Assembly (NCBI GenBank): GCA_963843465.1
Contig: CAWJKP010000008.1
Span: 1-64,000 of the forward strand
Source of the DNA: CAWJKP01 sp963843465
Lineage (GTDB): Bacteria; Planctomycetota; Planctomycetia; Pirellulales; Thermoguttaceae
Direction of reading: 5' to 3'
DNA: 64,000 nucleotides
A program made the translations under genes and the position numbers. The notes beneath the pieces are model-generated. The model had not been told where the DNA came from. It was given only the letters and a program-made list of their open reading frames with translations, and did not search any database. Below, piece after piece: positions 54,070 through 62,830 of this stretch. The first letter of the stretch is position 1; each line of letters starts with the position of its first letter.

Positions 54070-55375
54070 ATGCCACAACCGGGAAATCTACGGCGATTGG
54101 TGGCTCTGCTGGTAACTCTGGCAGCCGCCGTTGGTCTAGTCATTACCTTGGCTGCCTCCTTGGACCACCTCCTGGCCGCCTACTGGCGGTGGCAACTTGC
54201 CGGCGCGGCGGACAATCAGTGCGAGGCGGTCCTGGAGCAACTGGGAAATCTGGGAGAAGCGGGGATTCCAGCGACTGCTGAAGCCCTCGGGTCGGCGCGA
54301 GAGAGCGTTGCCCGGCCGGCCGAACACCTCCTCTGGAAGGAAGTCCGTGACTGGGCCCGTCAGCCCTCCCCTGCCGGTTCGCCGAAGCTTGCCGCACTGG
54401 CCAGCCAGTTGGCTCGACGACTTCCCTCCTTCGGCCCGGCCGCTCGCGCGGTGGCGGCGGACCTGGCCGCGGAGATCCTCTGCCAACCGCTGGACGGCCG
54501 CGTTGTCGATCGGCCGGCCGTGTTAGCCGATTGCGACCACATCCTCCACGCCACCGTTGGCCAACAGCGGCTCTTGACCGGCGATCTCCAAGCCCGGCAG
54601 CAGACAGCCGCCCAGGCCGCAAAACCGGCCGATGCCGACGCTTCACCAGCCCTGCTGCCGAGCGCCCGGGCCGATGGTACCGCCGGGTCGTCCCTGCTCT
54701 TTCCGGCGGACGTCATATTGCCCGATGACGGATCTCTGGCAGCGCGGAATCCGGGCCGCGCGTCGCCGGGGCCAGCCATGGCCGGAAAAGGGGACAGTCC
54801 CCATTTGTGCGAAGCACCCTCCGGGCGGGCACCGACCGAAGGTTGGTCGCGGCAAATGGGGACTGTCCCCTTTTCCGCCCTCGCCAACGGCGGAAACGCC
54901 GGCTGCCGGATCTCCCTTGGCCGCCCGTGCGGAAACCGGGGACGATTCCGAGCGGGCGCGCCGCCGATGGACGTTGATGGAGACGGCCGACGTGATGCGC
55001 TCGTTGCAGTCGGTCGAGTCGCCCACGGCGGCCGAGGCCCGGGCGGAGTTGATCCGGCGGGGCTTCTCCGAGGTCAACTTGGACCTGGCCCGGCGGCTCT
55101 TCGATCCCGACCCGGAAGTCCGCAAGCAACTGGTGCGGAATCTGCCGCAGTTGCACTCGATCGACGCCATGCCCTGGCTGTTGCGGCTGACCCAGGACAA
55201 CGACGCGGAAGTGCGGCTGGCGGCGCTGACGCTCTTGGCCACGACCGGCGACCCGACGATGCTCAGCCGCGTGGAGGAGATTGCCCGGCATGACCGTGAT
55301 CCGGCCGTGCAGCGGCAGATCGAGCGGCTGGCCGGCCGCCGGCCGGTCGGCGAAGGGCCCGCGACGGTTCGCTAG
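54070..55375 (+). CDS. HEAT-repeat membrane-anchored protein, with repeat insertion and apparent frameshift
   Basis: About 435 residues over two frames. An N-terminal transmembrane helix (VALLVTLAAAVGLVITLAAS, residues about 10-30) leads to an Ala/Leu-rich region with HEAT-like helices (NQCEAVLEQLGNLGEAGIPA). A 93-base palindrome at 54784-54876 is read through in frame. The frame shifts after it, near 54877-54920; the second frame ends with EVRKQLVRNLPQLHSIDAMP and DAEVRLAALTLLATTGDPTM, clear HEAT repeats. It is probably a scaffold in or on the membrane. Partners are unknown. Confidence 0.65.
54784..54876. repeat. GGGGACAGTCCCCATTTG palindrome inside the HEAT-protein gene
   Basis: GGAAAAGGGGACAGTCCCCA faces its inverse TGGGGACTGTCCCCTTTTCC. 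The length is 93 bases, a multiple of three. Motifs of this type recur widely in bacterial genomes as REP-like elements. Confidence 0.85.
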
Positions 55376-55439
55376 CATTCCCCTTGGCCCGACGCCGCCG
55401 ACGCAAAGCGACCGCACAACAATAAGTTGGACCAGGTTT

Positions 55440-55496
55440 TGTGGTGCAGGCGTCCCGCCTGCCCTAAAAAACGCAGGCGGGACGCCTGCACCACAA
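55440..55496. repeat. P2 palindromic repeat
   Basis: TTGTGGTGCAGGCGTCCCGC facing CGGGACGCCTGCACCACAA with a short AT-rich loop. It fills the convergent gap before the aldo/keto reductase. Confidence 0.9.
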
Positions 55497-55506
55497 CTTC
55501 GTGCGA

Positions 55507-56477
55507 TTACTGGGACCAGTCCGTCGGCCGGCGGTCCCAGCGATGGCGCTTCAACTCCTGCATCAGGCTGGGCGAAAGCGGCCCGGCGCCGCTGGCGGCC
55601 AGGTTCGAGCGGACGTGCGCTCCTTGCGCATCCCCGGAATGATCGTACACACGGCAGGGTTGGCAAGGATCCATCGCAGGGCCATCTCCGCAAGCGTCGT
55701 GCCCTCAGGCGCCAGCGGCTTGAGGCGGTCCACACGCTGGACGGTGGCAGCCAGGTTCTCGGGAACGAAATAGCTGTTCCGCCAGTCGCCCTCGGGCCAG
55801 CGGGAATCGCTCCGCAGCGTGCCGGTCAGGGAGCCCTCGTCCAACGGCACGCGGGCGATCACGGCCACGCCGAGCTGCTGGCAGAGCGGGAAGAGAAGGT
55901 CTTCGGGCGACTGGTCGAAAATGTTGTAAATCACCTGCACCGCGTCGATCAGCCCGGTCCGCAGGGTCTGGAGCGCGTTGGCCGGCTCCCAACGGTTGAT
56001 GCTGATGCCGACGGCGCGGACCAGGCCTTGACGTTTCAGGTCGTCCACGGCCCGTTGCCATCGCTGGTCAGTTGCCCAGGAGTCTTCCCAGACGTGGAAC
56101 TGCTGGAGGTCGAGGCAATCCAGGCCCAGGTTCTCCAGGCTTTTTTCGGTCATCAGGCGGATATAGTCGGGCGGGAAGACGTCGTCAAGCTGCGACCCGC
56201 GCCGCGAAGGCCACTGGCGGTTCTTGGGCGGGATCTTGGTCGCCGCATAGAGCCTTGATTGCGGGTGGCGGCGGACGATCTGGCCCAGCAGCCGCTCGCT
56301 GTGACCCTCGCCGTAAGCATAGGCCGTGTCGAAGAAGTTCACGCCCGACTCGACCGCCAGGCTCAGGGACTCCAGCGACTGCCGGTCTTCCGAGCCCGTC
56401 CAACCGGCCATGCCCCACATTCCATAGCCGATTTCGCCGACCTGCCAAGCGGTCCGTCCGAAGCTGCGGTAGTTCAT
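55507..56477 (-). CDS. Aldo/keto reductase, apparent frameshift near the 3' end
   Basis: About 323 residues. The N-terminal frame (MNYRSFGRTAWQVGEIGYGM) has NFFDTAYAYGEGHSERLLG with catalytic Asp and Tyr, ATKIPPKN with the catalytic Lys, and QQFHVWED with the His-type residue. The frame changes after GMRKER near 55618-55625, and the next frame continues VRSNLAASGAGPLSPSLMQE to RPTDWSQ at 55507. One lost base explains it. It reduces aldehydes or ketones with NADPH; the substrate is unknown. Confidence 0.85.
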
Positions 56478-56555
56478 GCCCCTACCGTACCACAGCCGCC
56501 GCCCGCTGGGAAGGTCCGGCCGGCCGGGCTCCCGGGGCTAATGCCTCGTTTTGGA

Positions 56556-56795
56556 CCCCAGCGGGCTTGTCCCGCTGGTGAACAAGATTGATTGGCTAAG
56601 GGAGGCAAACGCGAAACGGCCGACCCCCACGTGCTCGTCACGTGGGTGAAGAAGATTGGCGGCTGCCGAGGCGAGTTGCGGCAGCCAGGCAATCTGATTC
56701 ACCATCCGGGCAAGCCGGATGGGGTCTGGCTTGTACATGTTTTGCCACTTAGCCGCCAATCTTGTCCACCATCCACACAAGGTGGATGGGGTCTA
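56556..56795. repeat. Four hairpins of ACCCCA...TGGTGAACAAGATT type, two in each orientation
   Basis: Each unit has ACCCCA, a short variable stem-loop, then TGG(T/G)(T/G)-GAA-(C/G)AAGATT. Units 1 and 2 (56556-56660) read forward; units 3 and 4 (56690-56795) read in reverse, so the array is a large palindrome. No gene lies in it. Confidence 0.65.
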
Positions 56796-56903
56796 CGCTC
56801 GACTTGTGCGTAACAACGAGGGCCGACGCCCAGGCTCTTGCAAGACGCCGCGCCGCGGCTGACGCGCCGAGACGGCAGCCGGCGGGAAATCGAGGCCGCT
56901 CGC

Positions 56904-56986
56904 AGTACCGCCTTCAGGCGGAATGCCGCCTGAAGGCGGGACTACGAACAACTCTTCCTGCACGCCGCCTGAAGGCGGGACTACGA
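56904..56986. repeat. P5 palindromic repeat with extra half
   Basis: GTACCGCCTTCAGGCGG and two copies of GCCGCCTGAAGGCGGGACTAC in tandem. Related to 45601-45645. Confidence 0.8.
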
Positions 56987-57105
56987 ACGTCCGAGGCCGC
57001 TCTGGGTTTGGACCTGGAAGCGGAAGAGCCGAAATCTGACGTGCCCCGCCTGCGGCGGGAAGGTGAAGGGCGGGGGAAATACTGTGTGTAAGCGTTCGCA
57101 GTAAG

Positions 57106-57180
57106 GTAGCAGGCACACGCCGTGTGCCGTCCGCTCTTTCCGCCATCACGGGCGGACGGCACACGGAGTGTGCCTGCTAC
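57106..57180. repeat. P3 palindromic repeat
   Basis: GTAGCAGGCACACGCCGTG facing CACACGGAGTGTGCCTGCTAC. It begins 33 bases beyond the end of the truncated kinase. Confidence 0.9.
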
Positions 57181-57213
57181 TTTGAGCCGCGGTCGGGGCC
57201 CATGAATCGAGCA

Positions 57214-57963
57214 TCATGGGTTGCCCTTGCGGTCCAACATGATGTTGGCCGGCTTCACGTCGCGGTGAACGACGCCCAACTCGTGGGCGTAATCCAGCGC
57301 CCCGGCCAGGTCCATCACCAGCTTGGCCGCCTGGCGGAAGCCGGGCCGCTGCCGGTCGATGGCGTCTTCCAGCGTCTGGCCCTCGATAAAGGCCGAGGCA
57401 ATGTAGTACGTCTCGCCATCCCGCCCGGCTTCATAGACCGGCACGATGTTCGGATGGCGGAGTTGGGCCGCCGCCTTGGCCTCGGTCAACACCCGGGCCC
57501 GGCGGGTCTCCGATTGGAGCGTCGAGGCGTGGGGCACCTTCAGGGCGATCTCGCGGTCCAGCAGCGGGTCGCGGGCGCGGTAGACCTGGCCAAAGGCCCC
57601 GGCCCCCAGCCGCTTCTGGACCTCGAACCGCCCGATCTTCGCCGGCACTCCCGCCTCCTGGCCGGCCGAATCCTTCTTGGCGGGCGCCGCGGCGGAAGGC
57701 TGGCGGAGCGGCGGGGGTGGGTCGGCGAGAGTACGGCGGATCGGCGGCGGGGGCGGCTCCGCAACGGTGCGGCGGATCGGCGGCGGTGGGGCTGACTTGC
57801 CCGTATCCGACGGGCCGGCCGATGCGGCCGTCTCCCGGCTGACAGCAGCCAGGATGAACGATCGCCGGCACTTCTGGCAGACGACCATATGGCCGAGCTG
57901 CTCGTCGGGAACCTGATACGGCTGGCCGCAATCGGGATGGGTGCATCGAACTCGGACAGACAT
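57214..57963 (-). pseudogene. Serine/threonine kinase truncated at the DFG motif
   Basis: The open frame gives 249 residues: a zinc ribbon (CTHPDCGQPY and CQKCRRSF), a repetitive PPPPPIRRT linker, and a kinase N-lobe with LGAGAFGQVYRARD (P-loop), ALKVPH (Lys) and LTEAKAAAQLRHPNIVPVYE. It stops just after the catalytic loop HRDVKPANIMLDRKGNP. The bases after the stop still read MLD in another frame, then the similarity ends and a P3 repeat follows. The DFG segment, activation loop and C-lobe are missing and not found nearby. It is a 3'-truncated gene. Confidence 0.8.
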
Positions 57964-58131
57964 GGCGGAGACTCCGAATTACGATGAAAAGCGGCGTCAT
58001 TGCCGGGCGCCATTGTACTTCGCTGGTGGAGCCTTGAGGAGCTAAATGGTGCCGGGTCTTCCGGGATTTGGGTGCGTCGCAGCGGGTGGAAATGCGGTTT
58101 GGAACACGGAATTGGGCCACCCGACGGCGCC

Positions 58132-58191
58132 GAACAGAGAAGAGGAACCCGTACCTTGCACCGAGAAATACGGGTTCCTCTTCTCTGGTTC
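58132..58191. repeat. P8 hairpin
   Basis: GAACAGAGAAGAGGAACCCGTA on the left is matched by TACGGGTTCCTCTTCTCTG on the right. Related pairs flank the CHC2 gene (61192-61216, 61584-61608) and occur at 62632-62689. The remaining 57964-58300 has no gene. Confidence 0.85.
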
Positions 58192-58300
58192 CTCTTTCTC
58201 GCCTATCGCTGTCTCCCGCGCAAATCCCGCAAGACCCGTGGTGCTTTCTCTCCTGGAGCTATGTTCGGGAGTTGGCCGGGATTTTGGGGAATATATTGTT

Positions 58301-59059
58301 TTACAGGTCCTTATCGCCGTTGCCGACCGCCACGATCAGGGCCGTGATGTTGTCCTTGCCGCCGGCTTCATTGGCGGCGGCGATCAGGCGCCGGCAGGCA
58401 TCGTCGGGGTCGAGCGGCTGGCTGAGAATCTCCAGGATCTGCCCGTCGCTGAGCATGCCCGTCAGGCCGTCGCTGCAAAGCAGCAGGCGATCGCCCGGGG
58501 CCAGCTCGATGCTCGCCGTTTCCGGGAGGGCCTCGGTGGCCATGCCCACGAAGCGCGTCAACTGGCCGTGGGTGGGGTGGCTGGCGGCCTCGTCGGGCGC
58601 CAGCTTGCCGTGGTCGACCAGCAACTGCGAGATGGTGTGGTCGTTGGTCAGTTGTTTGAGGCGGCCGGCGTGCAGCAGGTAGGCGCGGCTGTCGCCCATG
58701 TGGGCCACCACGGCTTGCCGATCGTGCAGGAGCGTCAACACCACGGTGGAGCCCATGCCCTTGAGGCCCAGGGCTCGGCAGCTTTCCTCCCGCAGCCGCT
58801 CGCTCAGCTCGACCAGGGCCGCCGACACCTGCTCGGCCAGTTCCGCATGGGCGGGGGCTTCGGCCCCTTGCAGCCTGCGCCAGAGGAGCCGCGGCAAGAC
58901 CTCGGCCACGATCTGCGAGGCCACCCCGCCGGCCGCCGAGCCGCCGATGCCGTCGGCCACCAGGTAGAGCCCCAGGCGGGGATCGGCGAACCAGCGGTCC
59001 TCGTTGGCCTCGCGAAGCCGGCCCACGTCGCTCAGGCCCGCGTAACTGACGGCGCCCAT
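58301..59059 (-). CDS. PP2C-family protein phosphatase
   Basis: A protein of 252 residues with all PPM motifs: NEDRWFADPR, LVADGIGGSAAG, VVAHMGDSRAYLLHAG, CSDGLTGMLSD and GKDNITALIVAVG, whose Asp residues bind Mn2+/Mg2+. It removes phosphate from Ser/Thr and is the natural counterpart of the FHA kinase just upstream; the two overlap as TAATG, so they are co-translated. Confidence 0.95.
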   Translation of the reverse strand: MGAVSYAGLSDVGRLREANEDRWFADPRLGLYLVADGIGGSAAGGVASQIVAEVLPRLLWRRLQGAEAPAHAELAEQVSAALVELSERLREESCRALGLKGMGSTVVLTLLHDRQAVVAHMGDSRAYLLHAGRLKQLTNDHTISQLLVDHGKLAPDEAASHPTHGQLTRFVGMATEALPETASIELAPGDRLLLCSDGLTGMLSDGQILEILSQPLDPDDACRRLIAAANEAGGKDNITALIVAVGNGDKDL

Positions 59060-60606
59060 TACATCACCTGTGTCAATGCCTGCTTCAGCTCGGCCGCCGT
59101 CTTGAACTCAACGTCCGGCTCATCCACCAGGGCCTGGTCGATCACCTTGGCCAGCCTGGCGGGGATCGCCGGATTGCGTTGGCGGATGGGGACGGCGCTG
59201 GTTTCGAGGATCAACTGCCAGGGATCACGGCCGCGGGGGAAGTCGCGGGGGAAACAGCCGGTGAGCATGTTGTACAAGGCGGCGGCCATGGCCCAGACGT
59301 CGGCCTCCGGGCGGACCTCCTTGAACCGCTGAACCTGCTGGCGGGGCATGAACTGCGGCGTCCCGGCGACCTCGCCGGTGCAGGTGTGGCCGCTCAGCCC
59401 GGCCATGTCGAAGGCTTTCGACAGCCCGTAGTCGCCCAACTTGGCCACGCGCGAACCGCCCGCCGTGGCGAGAAAAATGTTCTGGGGCTTGAGGTCGCGG
59501 TGCACCAGGCCGTGGCCGCGGCCCATGCTGCCGTCCTTGAGCCTCACGTGCGGGATCTCGACCGTGTGGGCGTAGTGCAGACCATCCAGGGCCTGGAGGA
59601 TGATCGGCCGGGACTCGTCGAGCGTGAGCAGCCCGCCGCGGCGGGCCATGAGCTTGTCCACGCTGCCGCCGTCGCAGTATTCCAAGGTGAAGAAGAAGGT
59701 CCCCCGCGAGCAGCCCGACTCCCAGAGGCGGACCACGTGGGGATGCTGCAAGGCCTGGGTGTTGAGCGTTTCGCGGAGGAAACTCTCGGTGGCCCGCTGG
59801 CTGGCGGCCACCTTGGGCAGCATGACCTTCAGCGCGACCTGCTTGCCCGACTTCTCGTGCCGAGCCAGGTAGACGGCTCCCATGCCGCCGCGGCCGAGTT
59901 CCTTGACGATCTGGTATCCTTCGATGGCCAGGAGCTGCTGGTCCTTGTGGCCGGCCTGTTCGAGGAGCTGGCGGATCAGCTCGAAGGGGTTGTCGCGGCA
60001 GCGGGGGCAAAGGAACTCGCCCGGCCGGTTGGCGCCCGCCTCCTGGCTGACGTCGCGTCCGCACTTGACGCAGAGTTTCACCGGCTCCGCGATGGTGCGA
60101 TGGGGGCTGGCGGCTTGCTGGAGCTTGATCTGGCACTGCCGGCAGAGGCAGGCCATGGTCTGGCCCGCGGCCGCGTCCAGCTCGGCCTGCGGGATCTCGG
60201 CCGAGCACTCGCTACAGACAATAGGCATCTGAATGCCGACGCGAAACACGATCTCGCCCAGGCGGATCTCGTCGCCGTCCTTGAGGTCGTATTCGGGGTA
60301 ACGGGCGGCGGAAGCCTCTTCCACCGTCTGGCCCTTGGGGCGCTGTCCGATCTTCTGGCCGTTGACATAGGTGCCGTTGAGGCTGCCGAAATCGCGGATG
60401 CGGACGTCCGGCGGGTTGATGTCCAGCAGGCAGTGGTGGCGGGAGATTTTGCGGTTCTCCGGGGCCTTGGGCTCCTCCGGCTTGCAGAGCAGCCGCGGAT
60501 CGCAGTCCTCGGCCCGGCCCAGGATACACGTGGTGCGGTCCTCGAAGACGAACCGTTGGCCCGTCAGAGGGCCGGTATGGACCTTCAGGGTGACTGTAGC
60601 GGGCAT
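59059..60606 (-). CDS. FHA-domain serine/threonine protein kinase with zinc ribbons
   Basis: A protein of 515 residues from the ATG at 60606. Domain order: FHA (about residues 5-125; ILGRAEDCDPRLL, SRHHCLLDI, GSLNGTYVNG), two Cys-pair ribbons (CSECSAE, CLCRQC, CVKCGRD, CPRCRD; residues about 130-215) and a kinase domain (about residues 228-505): LGRGGMGAVYLAR, ALKVML, HRDLKPQNIFLA and a DYG in place of DFG (LGDYGLSK), GTPQFMP. There is no transmembrane helix at the C-terminus. It phosphorylates Ser/Thr; the coupled PP2C gene reverses this. Confidence 0.95.
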   Translation of the reverse strand: MPATVTLKVHTGPLTGQRFVFEDRTTCILGRAEDCDPRLLCKPEEPKAPENRKISRHHCLLDINPPDVRIRDFGSLNGTYVNGQKIGQRPKGQTVEEASAARYPEYDLKDGDEIRLGEIVFRVGIQMPIVCSECSAEIPQAELDAAAGQTMACLCRQCQIKLQQAASPHRTIAEPVKLCVKCGRDVSQEAGANRPGEFLCPRCRDNPFELIRQLLEQAGHKDQQLLAIEGYQIVKELGRGGMGAVYLARHEKSGKQVALKVMLPKVAASQRATESFLRETLNTQALQHPHVVRLWESGCSRGTFFFTLEYCDGGSVDKLMARRGGLLTLDESRPIILQALDGLHYAHTVEIPHVRLKDGSMGRGHGLVHRDLKPQNIFLATAGGSRVAKLGDYGLSKAFDMAGLSGHTCTGEVAGTPQFMPRQQVQRFKEVRPEADVWAMAAALYNMLTGCFPRDFPRGRDPWQLILETSAVPIRQRNPAIPARLAKVIDQALVDEPDVEFKTAAELKQALTQVM

Positions 60607-60629
60607 AGGATGGTTCCCCCCTCTTCCAT

Positions 60630-60739
60630 GTAGCAGGCACACTCCGTGTGCCGTCCGCATTCAATGTAGCAGGCACACTCCGTGTGCCGTCCGCTTTTCC
60701 GCCACCGCGGGCGGACGGCACACGGAGTGTGCCTGCTAC
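60630..60739. repeat. P3 palindromic repeat
   Basis: GTAGCAGGCACACTCCGTG twice in a row, then the inverse. It begins 24 bases upstream of the FHA-kinase start, so it may lie in its leader. Confidence 0.9.
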
Positions 60740-60901
60740 GGCCAGCGGCAGCATGACGGCAACCCCCGCTTTTCAGAGGGTTATTGTCACTCTCCCTGTC
60801 AGCCAATATATTGAAAGTCCAATCCCGCTGCAATTCCCCAATTCGCCGGAAGCACCCGAACACAACGACAGGGGGAGACCGGGTGCGAGGTATCCACCGC
60901 C

Positions 60902-61123
60902 ATGATCCACATTCGCGTCACCAAGGGACCGGACAAGGGCGAGCAGATCAAGACTCGCCAGGGGGTGGTCAGCGTGGGACGGTCGCACGACGCCCGGCCC
61001 GTCCTCGACGCCCTGGGAAAGAACATGATCGGCGTCCCGGTGGTGTGCAAGGAGGATGCCGAGTCGGGCCGGGACGACCTCCGCGCCCGAGTCGAGCAGT
61101 TGCTGGGGAAACCGAAGGAATGA
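60902..61123 (+). CDS. Short protein with an FHA-like N-terminal piece
   Basis: A protein of 73 residues. The start (MIHIRVTKGPDKGEQIKTRQ and GVVSVGRSHDARP) reads like the first strands and the GRS turn of an FHA domain, but the rest of that domain is absent. From about residue 31 an unrelated segment (VLDALGKNMIGVPVVCKEDA, DLRARVEQLLGK) follows. It may be a real small protein or a relic made by joining two fragments. It is 160 bases from the kinase leader on the other strand. Confidence 0.5.
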   Translation: MIHIRVTKGPDKGEQIKTRQGVVSVGRSHDARPVLDALGKNMIGVPVVCKEDAESGRDDLRARVEQLLGKPKE

Positions 61124-61191
61124 GGGCTCATGCGACCCAAGCGTACGTCGGCGCATCCTCACGGACGTGAGAGTCCGTTAGCGAGGAGACA

Positions 61192-61608
61192 GAGTATAGT
61201 TCCTCTTCTCTGTTCCGCGATGATTGGCAAGGAGGGATTTCATGCCTGGCGTCGATTACCGTGCGGTTGCGGCGCGTGTGCCGATGGAAAAAGTCCTGGA
61301 GCTGCTGGGTTTCGCCGCGAAAGGCGCGGCGACGGGCCAGTTTCGGGGGCCATGTCCGGTGCATGGTTCGCAGTCGCCGCACAGCAGATCGTTCTCGGCA
61401 AATCTGGCCCGCGGTTTATGTCGGTGCTTCAAGTGCGGTTTTGTTGGGAACCAGATACAGCTTTGGGCGACGTTAAAGAATATGACAGCGTATGACGCAG
61501 CGGTAGACCTATGTCGCCGGACAGGCGTGGAGGTCCCCTGGATCGAGCGATGGTAGGTGGAGACATCGCCTAGCCTCAAGCCGGGAACAGAGAAGAGGAA
61601 TTATACTC
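61192..61608. mobile_element. Cassette flanked by 25-base inverted repeats with a CHC2 zinc-finger gene
   Basis: GAGTATAGTTCCTCTTCTCTG (61192 on; 25 bases) and its inverse at 61584-61608 match in 24 of 25 positions and flank the CHC2 gene. No target duplication was seen. Shorter relatives without the gene (hairpins sharing GAACAGAGAAGAGGAA) are at 58132-58191 and 62632-62689. A non-autonomous mobile unit is possible, but not shown. Confidence 0.4.
61242..61556 (+). CDS. Orphan CHC2 (primase-type) zinc-finger protein
   Basis: A protein of 104 residues from the ATG at 61242, with AAGGAGGG ideally spaced upstream. The body holds the CHC2 pattern: CPVHGSQSPHSRSFSANLA with CPVHG as the first Cys/His pair and LCRCFKCGFVGNQIQLWA as the second, then a helix (TAYDAAVDLCRRTGVEVPW). 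In DnaG this zinc domain recognises the primase start site; here the RNA polymerase domain is absent. It is enclosed by inverted repeats and may serve replication or mobility of the surrounding cassette (inference). Confidence 0.8.
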   Translation: MPGVDYRAVAARVPMEKVLELLGFAAKGAATGQFRGPCPVHGSQSPHSRSFSANLARGLCRCFKCGFVGNQIQLWATLKNMTAYDAAVDLCRRTGVEVPWIERW

Positions 61609-61864
61609 CGTGTCCACGCCATCGCCGTCTCCCGTGCGCGGGTATCGTTCCGCGCACGCGTTAGCCGGATGAACCGGAATGAGGAACGTGCAAGGACCGG
61701 CCGGGCCATGTCGCTTCGTTGCGCTTTCATATTTGCCCAACTTATTGTTTTACGGGCCCTAGCCGTGTGACCGCCGCTTGGTGGTGCGAGCCTGGGGATG
61801 CTGGTAGAATAGCCTGGTAGTTCAGAGCGTGTTGGTTGTCTTGCAGACCCCGAGGACGCCCCCC

Positions 61865-62503
61865 ATGACGCACGACATCAGCCTGGCCGAGGCCGTGGCC
61901 CATTGCCGGGAAGACGAGGTGAAGACGCTGCTCCGCGAAAAACTGGCTGGAGGCGTGCCGCCGGCCGAAGTGCTGGCCGAGTGCAACCGGGGCATGGTCG
62001 ATCTGGGCAACCGCTTCAACGAGGGCGATTGCTTCCTGCCCGACCTGATGTTCGGCGGGATGATTATGAAGGGCATCATGGCCGAGCTGGAGCCGCACCT
62101 GGTCGGCTCGTCCGAGCCGGTGCCCAGGGCCACCGCCGTGCTGGGCACGGTGCAGTACGACGTCCACGACATCGGCAAGGACATCGTGGTGATGATGCTC
62201 CGCGGCGTGGGCTTCGCGGTGATCGACCTGGGCGTCAACGTCGCGCCGGCCCGCTTCGTCGAGGCGGTCCGCAAGCACCAACCGTCGGTCGTGGGGATGA
62301 GCATTTTGTTGACCACCTGCTTCAAGTCGGTCGCCGCCACGGTGGCGGCCATCCGGGAGGCCGGCTTGCGGGACAGCGTCTCGATCATGGTCGGCGGGGC
62401 CGCGGCCAGCCAGTTGTTGAGCCAGAACGCCGGCTGCGATTTCTACGGCCGCACGGCCGTCGACGGCATGAAGTACGCCTGCCAGGTTGGAGTTAGAAGT
62501 TAG
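61865..62503 (+). CDS. Corrinoid (cobalamin-binding) protein
   Basis: A protein of 212 residues from MTHDISLAEAVAHCREDEV at 61865; an upstream ATG at 61829 is possible. The N-terminal helical cap (residues about 1-85, GVPPAEVLAECNRGMVDLGN) precedes the B12 domain with YDVHDIGKDIVVMMLRGVGF (His as lower axial ligand), DLGVNVAPARFVEAV, SILLTTCFKSVA and VGGAAASQ. It resembles MtbC/MtmC-type corrinoid proteins that pass methyl groups between a methyltransferase and its acceptor. No partner methyltransferase or activase is in the window. A microsatellite (TTAGGAG) follows its stop. Confidence 0.88.
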   Translation: MTHDISLAEAVAHCREDEVKTLLREKLAGGVPPAEVLAECNRGMVDLGNRFNEGDCFLPDLMFGGMIMKGIMAELEPHLVGSSEPVPRATAVLGTVQYDVHDIGKDIVVMMLRGVGFAVIDLGVNVAPARFVEAVRKHQPSVVGMSILLTTCFKSVAATVAAIREAGLRDSVSIMVGGAAASQLLSQNAGCDFYGRTAVDGMKYACQVGVRS

Positions 62504-62830
62504 GAGTTAGAAGCTAGGAGTTAGGAGTTAGGAGTTAGAAGGAGGCAGTATGGAAACAAGGCAATCACGACAGCCCGAAACAAAGGGGCCTTCTGGGACT
62601 TGGGTGCGTGGAAGGAACGACCGATAGAGCGGAACCAGAGAAGAGAAAGCATACCTCTCGGTATCCAGTACGCTTCCTCTTGCCTGTTCGGCCTGGCGGC
62701 GCCGCACGATCCCTTGGAGGGCGTCGTATGTCCGGCCGTTTCGACCCAGCCGAAACCCGGAATACCCAAACAAGGAAGCCCGAAGAACAGGACTCCTTCC
62801 TTCTAACTCCTAACTCCTAACTTCTTTCCC
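62504..62830. repeat. Repeat-filled space with P8 hairpin
   Basis: Tandem GAGTTAG(A/G)AG-type repeats stand at both ends (62490-62545 and, inverted, 62800-62825). A P8 hairpin with imperfect arms (GAACCAGAGAAGAG against CTCTTGCCTGTTC) lies at 62632-62689. No gene was recognised. Confidence 0.7.

Noticed and set aside
58285..61766. Shared word ATTGTTTTAC near 58296 and 61745 as the right end of one element family with the P8 hairpins
   Set aside because: Only about 10 bases match, one copy lies at the PP2C stop codon, and flanking bases do not align; chance is likely.
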